A DNA stretch of 14,572 nucleotides from an uncultured Clostridium sp. (GCA_958349075.1 CATWBR010000052.1:1-14572), one strand, 5' to 3'. Positions 7,160 to 14,572 are shown, numbered from the stretch's first letter. Notes: generated by a model not told the origin, from the letters alone. Program-made: numbers and translations.

Positions 7160-7261
7160 AGAGGCTTCCGGAGAAGGGAAGAGGGATATACGTTCACGAT
7201 AAAATGAAGTAAAAATGTATTGAGACTACTCAGAAAAAGAATTGTCTTTAAGGAGGATACT

Positions 7262-8569
7262 ATGGAATCTACAATGATATTTGGAATTTCACCGATATTT
7301 GCATTGCTGCCGTTGGTTATTTATATCATACTGGCCTTTAAGGATATCAACCCGGTGCTGAACGTGGTAATCTGTGTTGTGTTAAGCGCAATCATGACAA
7401 AGCAGCCGTTTTCTGCCATGGGCGGTGTGCTGGCTGACTCCATCGGCTCATTCCTGGGCATGATTGGATTTATCATTATGCTCGGTTCGGCTCTGGGGGC
7501 CGTGTTAAAGGAAACCGGCGTTGCGGAATTCCTAATCATGACGCTGATGAATAAAATCGGCATCGACAGCGAGAAGAAGGCAATCATTGCATCGATGATC
7601 ACTTCGATTGTCGTCGTGGCACTTCTCGGAACACTGGCGGGAGCTAATGCGATTATTGCGCCGCTTATTATTCCGCTGGTAGCAATAATCGGACTGACTC
7701 CGTCCACCATGGCGGCGGTGCTGATGGGAGCGGGAATCACAGGCCTTTTTATCGGGCCGTACTCTCCGCAGGTGGTTACGATTATGTCCCTGACGGGTAT
7801 GACATACGGAAATTATTTTATCCAGGTCGGCCTTCCGGTGGCGGCGCTGTGCTGGATCACGACATTTGTCTGTTCCATCAGAATTCAGAATAAGACTAGA
7901 AATGTGTATAAATATGAGGATGTGGAAGAGGCAAAGACAGATTATGCCGCAAGTGCGGAAGCAAAACGCGCGACAGCCGTATTTTTTGCCTGTATGGTAC
8001 TTCTGATTGGTTACGGCATCTACCTTCAGTCGGGTTCTTCCTACGCGATTCTGGTCATCTCCGTGACGGCAATTATCACCGGTCTTGCAGGCGGAATTCA
8101 TCCCGACAAGCTGTTTGACGTCATGATCGAGGGCGCCAGCAGGATGATGTGGCTTTTTATCATGTTCGTATTATTTACACCGTTTATCGGCTTTGTTTCC
8201 GAGGCGGGAGCGTTCGACGCCCTCGTAAAACTGATTGAGCCGCTGCTCCGTTCCAACAGTAAAATCGTCGTTTCCTTAATCACCGCGCTGACGGGAATTT
8301 TCGGCGTAGGCGGCGCCGCTGCGGCACAGTCGGTCGTTATGGACAGCATGTTTAAAGAACTTGTAAATAATATCGGAATGTCCACAGGACTCTGGGCAAC
8401 CGTACTGCTGGTAGGTTCACAGATTACATCTTTTGCCTATCCGGAGGCGGATATGCTGGGACAGATGGGCCTGGCACGCTCCAAGGACCTGAAGAATATG
8501 GTGAAATTCGGTGTCACGATCACCATAGTTACGATTATTTATGTGGGCATACGGGCTGTTTTCGGGTAA
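7262..8569 (+). CDS. Ion-transporter-superfamily permease (NhaC/GntP/DcuC-like), probably peptide or amino-acid uptake
   Basis: This 435-residue polytopic membrane protein has about ten to twelve hydrophobic segments split by a charged cytoplasmic loop near residues 210-235 (NKTRNVYKYEDVEEAKTDYA). Glycine-rich re-entrant-like stretches occur in each half (LAGANAIIAPLIIP and FGVGGAAAAQSVV), as expected of the inverted-repeat ion transporter superfamily. I cannot fix the exact family among NhaC, GntP and DcuC relatives. ATG 7262 has AAGGAGG at 7250-7256; an upstream in-frame start at 7220 lacks a site. It follows the epimerase by 102 bases, a gap with no clear promoter or terminator, and precedes the serine hydrolase by 12 bases. 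Context suggests it imports the dipeptides or exchanges products, coupled to sodium or protons; AbgT, a transporter of p-aminobenzoyl-glutamate, is a known precedent in the superfamily. Confidence 0.75.
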   Translation: MESTMIFGISPIFALLPLVIYIILAFKDINPVLNVVICVVLSAIMTKQPFSAMGGVLADSIGSFLGMIGFIIMLGSALGAVLKETGVAEFLIMTLMNKIGIDSEKKAIIASMITSIVVVALLGTLAGANAIIAPLIIPLVAIIGLTPSTMAAVLMGAGITGLFIGPYSPQVVTIMSLTGMTYGNYFIQVGLPVAALCWITTFVCSIRIQNKTRNVYKYEDVEEAKTDYAASAEAKRATAVFFACMVLLIGYGIYLQSGSSYAILVISVTAIITGLAGGIHPDKLFDVMIEGASRMMWLFIMFVLFTPFIGFVSEAGAFDALVKLIEPLLRSNSKIVVSLITALTGIFGVGGAAAAQSVVMDSMFKELVNNIGMSTGLWATVLLVGSQITSFAYPEADMLGQMGLARSKDLKNMVKFGVTITIVTIIYVGIRAVFG

Positions 8570-8581
8570 AGGAGAAGAGGA

Positions 8582-9367
8582 ATGGCATACAGAGAGAACC
8601 TTTTAAGACAGATTAATGAATATATTGCATCACAGAGCGGCAACATTTCCGTATCATTTTATGACCTGAAGGAACAGGACGGGTTTTCCGTAGACGGAGA
8701 CAGGCGGGTTCCTTCCGCCAGCACGATTAAGCTCGTCATCATGGCGGAGCTGATGCGCCGCGTCCGCGGGGGAGAACTGTCGCTGGATGACAAGATAACC
8801 GTTACTGAAGCGATGAGGACAGGCGGCGACGGAATACTCAGGGAACTGGCGCCGGGACACAGCTTTACGCTCAGGGAAATTATGACGCTGATGATTATTA
8901 TCAGTGACAATGAGGCTGCTAATATCCTGATAGAGATGCTGGGAATGGCCGCCATTAACAAGATGGCCGGGGAACTGGGGCTGAAAGAGGCATCCCTGGG
9001 GCGGAAGATGATGGATTCCGAGGCCAAAAAGCAGGGACACGATAATTACATATGCGCCGACGACATTGCCCTGATTTTTAAGAAGATCTTTGAGGGAAGC
9101 TGCGTGGACGGAGAGGCCAGCGCCGTAATGCTCGACATCCTGAAAAGACAGCAGCAGTCCGGCCGCCTGCAGCTCTATCTGCCCGAGGAGGTAGAGGTAG
9201 CGCACAAGTGCGGGGATTTGGATTTTCTGGAAAATGACGGAGGGATAATTTTTCTCCCGGAGCATCCGTATATTCTTGTGGTCCTTACCGGAGGGATGAC
9301 GACAAACAAGGACGGCAGAGAGGTAATCGGCAGAATCTCCAGGATCGTTTACGAGGAACTTTCATAG
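8582..9367 (+). CDS. Cytoplasmic serine hydrolase of the class A beta-lactamase fold
   Basis: This 261-residue protein has the penicillin-recognising fold: the nucleophile motif S47-T-I-K50, the second motif S108-D-N110, and a third motif K209-C-G211 where most relatives have KTG or KSG. It begins AYRENLLRQINEYIA with no signal peptide or lipobox, so it should stay in the cytoplasm, unlike a resistance beta-lactamase. The usual omega-loop ExxLN is not obvious after residue 140. The ATG has AAGGAG nearby and lies 12 bases after the transporter gene, and a stem-loop follows, so it is the last gene of the operon. With PepV and the epimerase beside it, an amidase or peptidase acting on peptide substrates is more likely than drug resistance, but its reaction is unknown. 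Confidence 0.8.
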   Translation: MAYRENLLRQINEYIASQSGNISVSFYDLKEQDGFSVDGDRRVPSASTIKLVIMAELMRRVRGGELSLDDKITVTEAMRTGGDGILRELAPGHSFTLREIMTLMIIISDNEAANILIEMLGMAAINKMAGELGLKEASLGRKMMDSEAKKQGHDNYICADDIALIFKKIFEGSCVDGEASAVMLDILKRQQQSGRLQLYLPEEVEVAHKCGDLDFLENDGGIIFLPEHPYILVVLTGGMTTNKDGREVIGRISRIVYEELS

Positions 9368-9395
9368 GCTGCACGGCCCGTGTGGAGTGTTATGA

Positions 9396-9433
9396 ATGCA
9401 GCCGCAAATGAAGTCTGTTTGCGGCTGCATTTC
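9396..9433 (+). terminator. Stem-loop at the end of the dipeptide operon, probable terminator
   Basis: Bases 9396-9408 pair perfectly with 9418-9430 (13 base pairs, loop of nine), with the sequence ATTTCTTG beyond the stem. The U-run is weak, so termination may be incomplete. The next promoter's -35 begins only three bases after the stem. Confidence 0.65.
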
Positions 9434-9463
9434 TTGACAGGAAAATGGTACCTGCCGTATAAT
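9434..9463 (+). promoter_or_regulatory. Consensus sigma-A promoter for the DUF3870-exporter operon
   Basis: TTGACA (9434-9439), an 18-base spacer and TATAAT (9458-9463) match both hexamers of the housekeeping consensus exactly. The predicted start is near 9470, about 70 bases before the first gene. Confidence 0.85.
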
Positions 9464-9538
9464 AACGCTTAGGATATGACACATATTTTAAGCTGTTGTT
9501 CGCGGACAGTATGCTGTTTTTTAATGGGGGTAGGGGAG

Positions 9539-9859
9539 ATGAATCAGGAGGAGACGGTGTACATTATCGGAGAGTCCAGGACGAACCTGGACAATGCGAT
9601 CACAAAGGTATATGGAACATTCTATATTGCCTTTGAGATAATACCGGAGACGGAGGAGATTGTGGACGTAGACTGTTCGCGGACACTGGAACTGACAAAG
9701 GATTTCATACGCAGGCTGTTTCTGGGAAAAAGAATAGAAATCGATTCGGAGCAAATTGAGGCGGAGGTTAAAAGGCGCTATTTCGGTTCCTCGACAAAGG
9801 CGATTATCGTCGCATACCGCGATGCACTGAAACGTTTTCAGAAGATTAAGGAATCATAA
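9539..9859 (+). CDS. DUF3870-like small protein of unknown function
   Basis: This 106-residue soluble protein has no signal peptide or membrane segment. The conserved-looking core, VYIIGESRTNLDNAITKVYG (residues 7-26) and VDVDCSRTLELTKDFIRRLF (42-61), matches my recollection of the DUF3870 family, whose function is not known. Start choice is uncertain: ATG 9539 gives the family's usual length with GGGGG about eight bases upstream, while ATG 9524 would add five residues. The upstream frame from 9476 has no ribosome site. The exporter gene starts one base after the stop codon, so the three genes are co-transcribed, which hints at a role tied to amino-acid export or sensing. Confidence 0.7.
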   Translation: MNQEETVYIIGESRTNLDNAITKVYGTFYIAFEIIPETEEIVDVDCSRTLELTKDFIRRLFLGKRIEIDSEQIEAEVKRRYFGSSTKAIIVAYRDALKRFQKIKES

Positions 9860-9860
9860 T

Positions 9861-10619
9861 ATGACAAATGAACAGATACTGACCTGCGCGATTAATATAG
9901 GGGAGCAGCTTCTGGTGAACGGTGCGGAGATCAGCCGTGTGGAGGATACCATCAGCCGCATCTGCAGGGCATACGGGGTGCGCCAGAGCCATATTTTTTC
10001 CATTGCCTCATGTATCATAGTCTCGCTGGAGACGGCGGACGGTGAATGGATCACACAGACGAGACGGATCCTGAATTACGGGACCAACATGTATAAATTG
10101 GACAGGCTCAACAACCTGTCCCGGAAAATCTGCGCCGGCCGGCCAGCATGGGATACGATGGAAGAGGAGTTTGAGGCAATTGTACAGAGCAGGGAGTATC
10201 CCCCTGCGGTCCAGGTCGCAGTCTGCGCCATGGTGGCCGCAGCTTTCACCGTTTTTTTCGGGGGAACCCTGAGAGACGGGCTTGCCGCCGCCTTTGTCGG
10301 AGTGCTCTTAAAAATGACGCTGTCCGGCCTGCAGGCCATGAAAATGAAACAAATATTTTCAAATATTATCTGTTCCATCATTTCAGGCCTCGGCTGTATC
10401 TTTGTGTGTCTTGTGGGTCTGGGTCGGAACCTGGATGCAATCATGATAGGAAATATTATGCTGCTGATTCCGGGAGTCCTTTTAACAAACTCGTTCCGCG
10501 ACTTTATCAGTGGTGACATGATCAGCGGCCTCCTTCATTTTTCAGAGGCGATTATCACGGCAATCTGTGTGGCGGGGGGATTTATCATTGCAATTATCCT
10601 GACAGGAGGCAGCTTATGA
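9861..10619 (+). CDS. Threonine/serine exporter family protein, ThrE N-terminal type
   Basis: This 252-residue protein corresponds to the N-terminal half of the ThrE exporter. A soluble amphipathic region comes first, with NGAEISRVEDTISRICRAYG (20-39) and the DRLNNLSRKI segment (81-90), both typical of the family. About five membrane helices follow from residue 117. ThrE exports threonine and serine using the proton gradient; substrate here is inferred from family only. The start has AAGGA at 9848-9852. The stop overlaps the next ATG by four bases (ATGA at 10616), and that gene supplies the C-terminal half, so the two probably form one complex. Confidence 0.88.
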   Translation: MTNEQILTCAINIGEQLLVNGAEISRVEDTISRICRAYGVRQSHIFSIASCIIVSLETADGEWITQTRRILNYGTNMYKLDRLNNLSRKICAGRPAWDTMEEEFEAIVQSREYPPAVQVAVCAMVAAAFTVFFGGTLRDGLAAAFVGVLLKMTLSGLQAMKMKQIFSNIICSIISGLGCIFVCLVGLGRNLDAIMIGNIMLLIPGVLLTNSFRDFISGDMISGLLHFSEAIITAICVAGGFIIAIILTGGSL

Positions 10620-11074
10620 GAGAGGCATGTTTTTCAATCGCCGCGTCCTTCTTCGGCTCGCTGGGCTTTGCCATCCTTTACAACACAAGGGGAAGGAGAA
10701 TCCTGATTTCCTCTCTCGGAGGAGCCGTATTTTGGGGGCTTTACCTGGTATTCTTTCATTATGTACAGAATGACTATCTCGGCTTCTTCACCTCGGCCAT
10801 CCTGATCACAATCTACTCTGAGATATGGGCCCGGATATTAAAAACACCGGCGACCACGGTGCTTATGCCGACGGTCATTCCCTTCATCCCGGGAGGCGCC
10901 CTCTACTACGCGGTAAGTGCAGCCCTGAAGATGGACATGCCCGTCTTCGCCGAAAAAGCCCGATCCGCCATTGGTCTGGCGGTGGCGCTGGCAGCCGGAA
11001 TCATGGTAGTAACATCGCTTCGGGGCCCGGTGGATTTGCTGATAAAAACGGTAAACAGCAACAAGCGGAGATAA
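10616..11074 (+). CDS. Threonine/serine exporter family protein, ThrE_2 type
   Basis: This 152-residue membrane protein has about five helices and carries the ThrE_2 signature KTPATTVLMPTVIPFIPGGA (76-95), with IYSEIWARIL just before it. It is the separate C-terminal half of a ThrE-type exporter, fused to the first half in many actinobacteria but commonly split in Firmicutes. AGGAGG at 10604-10609 precedes the ATG, inside the end of the first half, so translation is coupled. The basic tail (NSNKRR) should be cytoplasmic. Its stop lies 18 bases from the stop of a convergent gene, and no strong terminator is visible between them. Confidence 0.88.
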   Translation: MREACFSIAASFFGSLGFAILYNTRGRRILISSLGGAVFWGLYLVFFHYVQNDYLGFFTSAILITIYSEIWARILKTPATTVLMPTVIPFIPGGALYYAVSAALKMDMPVFAEKARSAIGLAVALAAGIMVVTSLRGPVDLLIKTVNSNKRR

Positions 11075-11092
11075 ACAAATTGGGGCGTTTCT

Positions 11093-12241
11093 CTAGAACG
11101 TCACATTCCGATAGACCATTTCACCATTTTTCACCGTAAGTACCGGTTCATAAATCATCGTACCCTCCCGCAGTGCCTGAGCGGGATCACGATTGGGCCG
11201 GTCGCCAAACAGATTGACTTTCCCGGCGGGGCGGAATACAGCGATATCTGCCTGTTTTCCCAGCCGCAGACTGCCTACCCGGTCTGAAATCTTCAGATTC
11301 ACCGCATTGCTCCACGCGGCAATTTCAATCACCTTCGGAAATGGAATTCCAAGCTCTGTGTACTTTGAAACCTGCATGGCCATATTGAAGGCCGTAGGAC
11401 GCAAATGCATACTAAGCCTTGTGATGTCCGTTCCCATGAGATCCGGGTAAAATCCATCTTTTATGGCTGCTTCCGCCACTTCAAAAGAAAAATGCGCTCT
11501 GGCGTCTGCCGCCTCAAAGAGAATTCCCCGCTCCCTGGCTGCCCAGACTGCGTCACTGACCCGGCCACGATCCAGAATGCTGTATCCGGTATTCTGATAC
11601 ATATGGGTAACGATATCCCCGGGCCTCAGATACTTTAAAAGTTCCTCCACCGGCGCCGGAGGATCCGTTATGTGGAGCATCAGAGGAACCTTTAATTTTT
11701 CGCCAAGCTTTACCGCCGCTTTTAAGGGCAGTAGTCCCTGCCGCCCCACAATAGCCCTGCTGGTCCGAAGTTTCAGGCCCAAAAGCTCTGTGCCGCAGAC
11801 TGCAAATAGTTCCGCCAGCCTATCCGGATCCATATGTTCCGGATCCACGTCCTCCATGGCTTCAGGAAGGCTGGAAAGTCCGGTGCTGCATACATTTACA
11901 TATGATTTGATTTCCAGCTTATTCCCCTTCATCCAGGGCCGATGATTTTCATAGGTCCCGCAGCCCGTGCTGCCCGCGTCCACCGCCGTGGTAACACCGG
12001 CCCCAAAGCAGCCTCCCTCTCCGGAGATTCCCATGGAGGCAAGGGGATAAATATGGGTGTGATGATCGATGAGCCCCGGCGTCACATAGCAGCCCGATGC
12101 ATCGATCTCACTGACCGCATTTCCGGAAATCACCGTCCCCACGGCCCGGATGCGATTTCCTTCCACCGCAATATCTCCCCTGCGGTAACTCCCGCTTTCT
12201 GCATCCACAATAATTCCATTCCTGATCATCAAGGTGTCCAT
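11093..12241 (-). CDS. Amidohydrolase-superfamily metallohydrolase (dihydroorotase-like, COG3964 type)
   Basis: This 382-residue enzyme of the amidohydrolase superfamily has all binuclear-metal landmarks: H61 and H63 in DHHTHIYP, the probable carboxylated lysine K157 in GLKLRTS, H190 in LMLHITDPP, H213 in VTHMYQNTG and D272 in LMGTDITRLS. The small beta domain is split between the N-terminus (MIRNGIIVDAESG) and the C-terminus (GKQADIAVFRPAG). Members of this group are often called dihydroorotase, wrongly by published work on COG3964, as I recall; they hydrolyse other amides or esters. There is no signal peptide. AAAGGAGAG precedes the ATG, and the gene is last in an operon with a transporter and an MBL hydrolase. 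It probably acts on the imported compound, but the substrate is unknown. Confidence 0.85.
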   Translation of the reverse strand: MDTLMIRNGIIVDAESGSYRRGDIAVEGNRIRAVGTVISGNAVSEIDASGCYVTPGLIDHHTHIYPLASMGISGEGGCFGAGVTTAVDAGSTGCGTYENHRPWMKGNKLEIKSYVNVCSTGLSSLPEAMEDVDPEHMDPDRLAELFAVCGTELLGLKLRTSRAIVGRQGLLPLKAAVKLGEKLKVPLMLHITDPPAPVEELLKYLRPGDIVTHMYQNTGYSILDRGRVSDAVWAARERGILFEAADARAHFSFEVAEAAIKDGFYPDLMGTDITRLSMHLRPTAFNMAMQVSKYTELGIPFPKVIEIAAWSNAVNLKISDRVGSLRLGKQADIAVFRPAGKVNLFGDRPNRDPAQALREGTMIYEPVLTVKNGEMVYRNVTF

Positions 12242-12272
12242 TCTTTACTCTCCTTTAGCATCCCTGACGCCC

Positions 12273-13112
12273 TTACCTCTCGTATTTTCCAACAGCCAGT
12301 ATCTTTCGAAGTGACTCGGCCCGTTCCTCAAGGAATGACGTCCATTTCTTCTCATCCACAAAGGGGCTGTAATCCATGGGATCCTCCGGAATCCGCTCAA
12401 GCATATCCGAGTGGGACGGATGGCTCGGTGTACAGATGTCCACATGGATGGACTTCATCTCCTCACAACCCTTGAAAAATTCATTTTGAAGAGAAAGAGG
12501 CAGATGGACTTTATTCAAATACTCTGTATTCATAGTATTAACTCCCACGCCGCCATGCATCCCCCAAACCAGGGGGGTTCCGTCCCCGCCCTTCATTTCT
12601 ACGAAGAAAGACGTGGTTCCCGACGTATGGCCCGCGGAAAGTCTGGTCCGGATCGTTACATCTCCCATGACGATGGGCTCGCCGTCGTTATAATACTGAT
12701 CTACGTCATAGGGCACGATCTTAAAGCCGGTATCACTCATATCTGCTTCCGGCCGTTTTCTCCACTCATCATCTTCCCTGGCCAGATAGATCCGGGCTCC
12801 AGTCAGTTCTTTTAAGGCTCTGGCAGCTCCGTCATGATCCATATGGGCATGGGTCAGGAAAATCTTTTTTATATCCGACGGATCAAAACCCAGCTTTCTT
12901 ATGGAATCCAGAAGGAGATAGAGGGTCTCCATCACCGCCGTATCAATAAGAGCCAGCCCCTCGGAAGTCTCAACCAGGAAGCTTCCTACCCAGCGGTTCC
13001 CCACATAATAAACCCGGGGAGCCACCCGGAAGGGGTCAATGGCCACCTTCCAGGGCTGGTTTCTGCTGTCGTCTACAATATTCATCGGTGTTACCTTTAC
13101 ATGTTCGCTCAT
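12273..13112 (-). CDS. MBL-fold metallohydrolase
   Basis: This 279-residue protein has the metallo-beta-lactamase fold. HAHMDH at residues 88-93 gives ligands H88, H90, D92 and H93; H162 in AGHTSGTT and H231 in CTPSHPSHS complete a two-zinc site arranged as in the B3-like branch. It has no signal peptide, so it should act in the cytoplasm, unlike secreted resistance enzymes. MBL proteins of this kind often open lactones, thioesters or similar bonds. AAAGGA lies just upstream of the ATG, with 30 bases after the transporter stop and 31 before the amidohydrolase start, so the three genes form one operon. The context suggests one hydrolytic step in a degradation route. Confidence 0.85.
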   Translation of the reverse strand: MSEHVKVTPMNIVDDSRNQPWKVAIDPFRVAPRVYYVGNRWVGSFLVETSEGLALIDTAVMETLYLLLDSIRKLGFDPSDIKKIFLTHAHMDHDGAARALKELTGARIYLAREDDEWRKRPEADMSDTGFKIVPYDVDQYYNDGEPIVMGDVTIRTRLSAGHTSGTTSFFVEMKGGDGTPLVWGMHGGVGVNTMNTEYLNKVHLPLSLQNEFFKGCEEMKSIHVDICTPSHPSHSDMLERIPEDPMDYSPFVDEKKWTSFLEERAESLRKILAVGKYER

Positions 13113-13142
13113 AATTTTTCCTTTCTAAATATACAGGCGCCT

Positions 13143-14444
13143 TTATGCGAGCCCAAGCAGCACACAGAGAAGAACTCCCAGCGTGTTAAAAACGATACAG
13201 GGTACAATGGAATATTTCACCTGCTGAATGATATCCACCTCTGCCAGCTCACAGGCCATGTTGGCTGCAGCCACCAGCGGAGAGCTGGGATTTAAGTACG
13301 ATATATTCAAACAGTTTAGTACCTGATAAGAGTTCAGTCCACAGCTGGCGCCAATGCCGAGAAGCAGGGGGTTCATGCTCTGGAACGCCTGATAAGGGAT
13401 AAAAACCTGGAGGGGAATTATCACGATGGCATAGAGCACATGGGTATAGCGTGCCATGGATTGGGGGACCACTGAAAGAACGGCGTTCACCATGGCATTC
13501 ACCATACCGGTTCCGTTTAAAATTCCTACCATGACGCCGATTCCCAGGAACAGGAGCGCCGGAGCCAGCATAGTAGCGGAGTGCTTCCTGATAATCTGGC
13601 TCTGCTCTTGCTGAGTATGATAGTTAATTAAGAGGGCTGCACAGGAAAATACCATAAACAGGATATAAGTTTTTGCAGCGGTCATGAAGATGAAGCAGGC
13701 CAGTGAACAGAGAAACAGTACCAGGTTTAACCAGAAAAGTTTCGGGCGGGCAAGGGGATTACCGGAAAAATCAACTTCTGTAAAGGCAGAGCTGCCTGAA
13801 AAACTCTGTTTTAACACGGCAATTTCCGCTGCATTCTGTTTGGAATAGTAATGGCCGAATCCCAAAGCCATGACCACGGCAGCTGCCAGCAGGATCCCGA
13901 TTACAGGAAGTAAACTGTTAGCCATCACCACCGGATCGATGGCCGGGTCATATACCACCATTTTGGCCGGCTGGCCCCAGGCCATAGCAGTCATGGGCGC
14001 AGCCGCCAGAGAAACCAGGAGAACCAGACACCGGCGGTCAATTCCCAGCTTTTTATATAAGGGAGCCAGCGCCGGAATGGCGATTAAATACGTGGTATTA
14101 TAGGCGCCGTCCAAATGGCTGATAAAAGCTACCGCAACAGTTACCACCATAACGATATAAATATTTCCTTTGGTAAGACTTACCATACGGTTTACGATGA
14201 TATCAAACATCCCGGTTTCCGACAGGACACTGAAATAAAGAACTGCGAAAATACATAAAAGAACCGAATTGAAGGTTCCGCTTACCCCCTCCGCCGCGAA
14301 ATTCAACACATCAGTCAGGGAAAAACCGCAGAAAAGTCCTGCAACAATAGGAACTATCACGAAAGGAACCATCAAATGCATTTTTTTGCATAGTGCCAGA
14401 TAGGAGGACACTGCAAACATAATTAAGCCAATTACTGCAATCAT
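13143..14444 (-). CDS. CitMHS-type carboxylate transporter
   Basis: This 433-residue membrane protein has about 12 hydrophobic segments. It resembles the CitMHS family, whose characterised members import metal-citrate complexes with protons. The most diagnostic stretch is HLDGAYNTTYLIAIPALAPL with LYKKLGIDRR directly after, followed by AMAWGQPAK; a C-terminal counterpart (NPSSPLVAAANMACELAEV) lies before the last helix. I chose the ATG at 14444 because AAAGGAG lies nine bases upstream at 14454-14460. A longer frame from 14477 adds 11 charged residues without a ribosome site. It is first in the leftward operon with an MBL hydrolase and an amidohydrolase, so its natural substrate is probably an acid that those enzymes hydrolyse rather than citrate itself. 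Confidence 0.85.
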   Translation of the reverse strand: MIAVIGLIMFAVSSYLALCKKMHLMVPFVIVPIVAGLFCGFSLTDVLNFAAEGVSGTFNSVLLCIFAVLYFSVLSETGMFDIIVNRMVSLTKGNIYIVMVVTVAVAFISHLDGAYNTTYLIAIPALAPLYKKLGIDRRCLVLLVSLAAAPMTAMAWGQPAKMVVYDPAIDPVVMANSLLPVIGILLAAAVVMALGFGHYYSKQNAAEIAVLKQSFSGSSAFTEVDFSGNPLARPKLFWLNLVLFLCSLACFIFMTAAKTYILFMVFSCAALLINYHTQQEQSQIIRKHSATMLAPALLFLGIGVMVGILNGTGMVNAMVNAVLSVVPQSMARYTHVLYAIVIIPLQVFIPYQAFQSMNPLLLGIGASCGLNSYQVLNCLNISYLNPSSPLVAAANMACELAEVDIIQQVKYSIVPCIVFNTLGVLLCVLLGLA

Positions 14445-14518
14445 TCTTATTTTCTCCTTTGTTTTTGCGTCACTCATATTCTCGTATAACTTCGTTCCCC
14501 GGGATTTTATGTAGTGAA

Positions 14519-14524
14519 ATTATA
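14519..14524 (-). promoter_or_regulatory. Possible -10 element for the transporter-MBL-amidohydrolase operon
   Basis: Read on the minus strand, TATAAT occupies 14524-14519, about 75 bases before the transporter start. No good -35 sits 17-18 bases upstream of it, so an activator may be needed or the call may be wrong. An imperfect AT-rich palindrome (14522-14536) overlaps the spacer and could be an operator. Confidence 0.35.
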
Positions 14525-14572
14525 CAAAATTTTTATGGGACATCTTTGTTTTGTGTGCATATTATCTCATAT

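Noticed and set aside
7160..7261. Promoter or terminator in the gap before the ion-transporter-type permease
   Set aside because: I see AT-rich hexamers but no convincing -35/-10 pair and only a four-base hairpin, so nothing is called beyond the ribosome site.
12273..13112. Metallo-beta-lactamase antibiotic resistance gene
   Set aside because: The zinc motifs fit the fold, but there is no signal peptide, and the gene lies in a catabolic operon with a transporter and amidohydrolase.

Overview
The window reads as chromosome of an anaerobic Firmicute, most likely a clostridial (Lachnospiraceae-like) species. This is inferred from strong AAGGAGG-type ribosome sites, near-consensus sigma-A promoters, a clostridial-type 4-hydroxybutyrate dehydrogenase and a split ThrE exporter; I cannot name the species. 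Genes are densely packed in four transcription blocks, three of which pair a transporter with soluble hydrolases or other catabolic enzymes. There is no tRNA, rRNA, CRISPR array, insertion sequence, phage gene or recognisable regulator gene.

Block 1 (1-4000, +): the end of a TRAP-transporter small permease, cut by the window edge, its large permease, an iron-containing alcohol dehydrogenase closest to 4-hydroxybutyrate dehydrogenase, and a zinc hydrolase of the aspartoacylase/succinylglutamate desuccinylase family. This looks like import of an organic acid or acyl conjugate followed by hydrolysis and oxidation or reduction. The solute-binding protein is probably upstream, outside the window.

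Block 2 (4001-9430, +): a roughly 700-base gene-free stretch, then a PepV-type M20 dipeptidase, an enolase-superfamily dipeptide epimerase with residues matching Ala-Glu epimerases, an ion-transporter-superfamily permease, and a beta-lactamase-fold serine hydrolase without a signal peptide. Together these suggest uptake and breakdown of dipeptides containing D-residues, such as murein-derived L-Ala-D-Glu. The gene-free stretch is the most unusual part of the window. It holds a TTGACA-17-TATACT promoter with operator-like repeats, about 13 degenerate copies of TACAAAAGAC in an A-rich leader, a strong intrinsic terminator, and further hairpins just before pepV, which starts at TTG.

Block 3 (9434-11074, +): a consensus promoter (TTGACA-18-TATAAT), a DUF3870-like small protein, and the two halves of a threonine/serine exporter (ThrE N-terminal and ThrE_2 types).

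Block 4 (11093-14572, -): a convergent operon, read right to left, of a CitMHS-type carboxylate transporter, an MBL-fold hydrolase and an amidohydrolase-superfamily enzyme. It is another import-and-hydrolyse cassette of unknown substrate. Its stop codon lies only 18 bases from the stop of the ThrE_2 gene.
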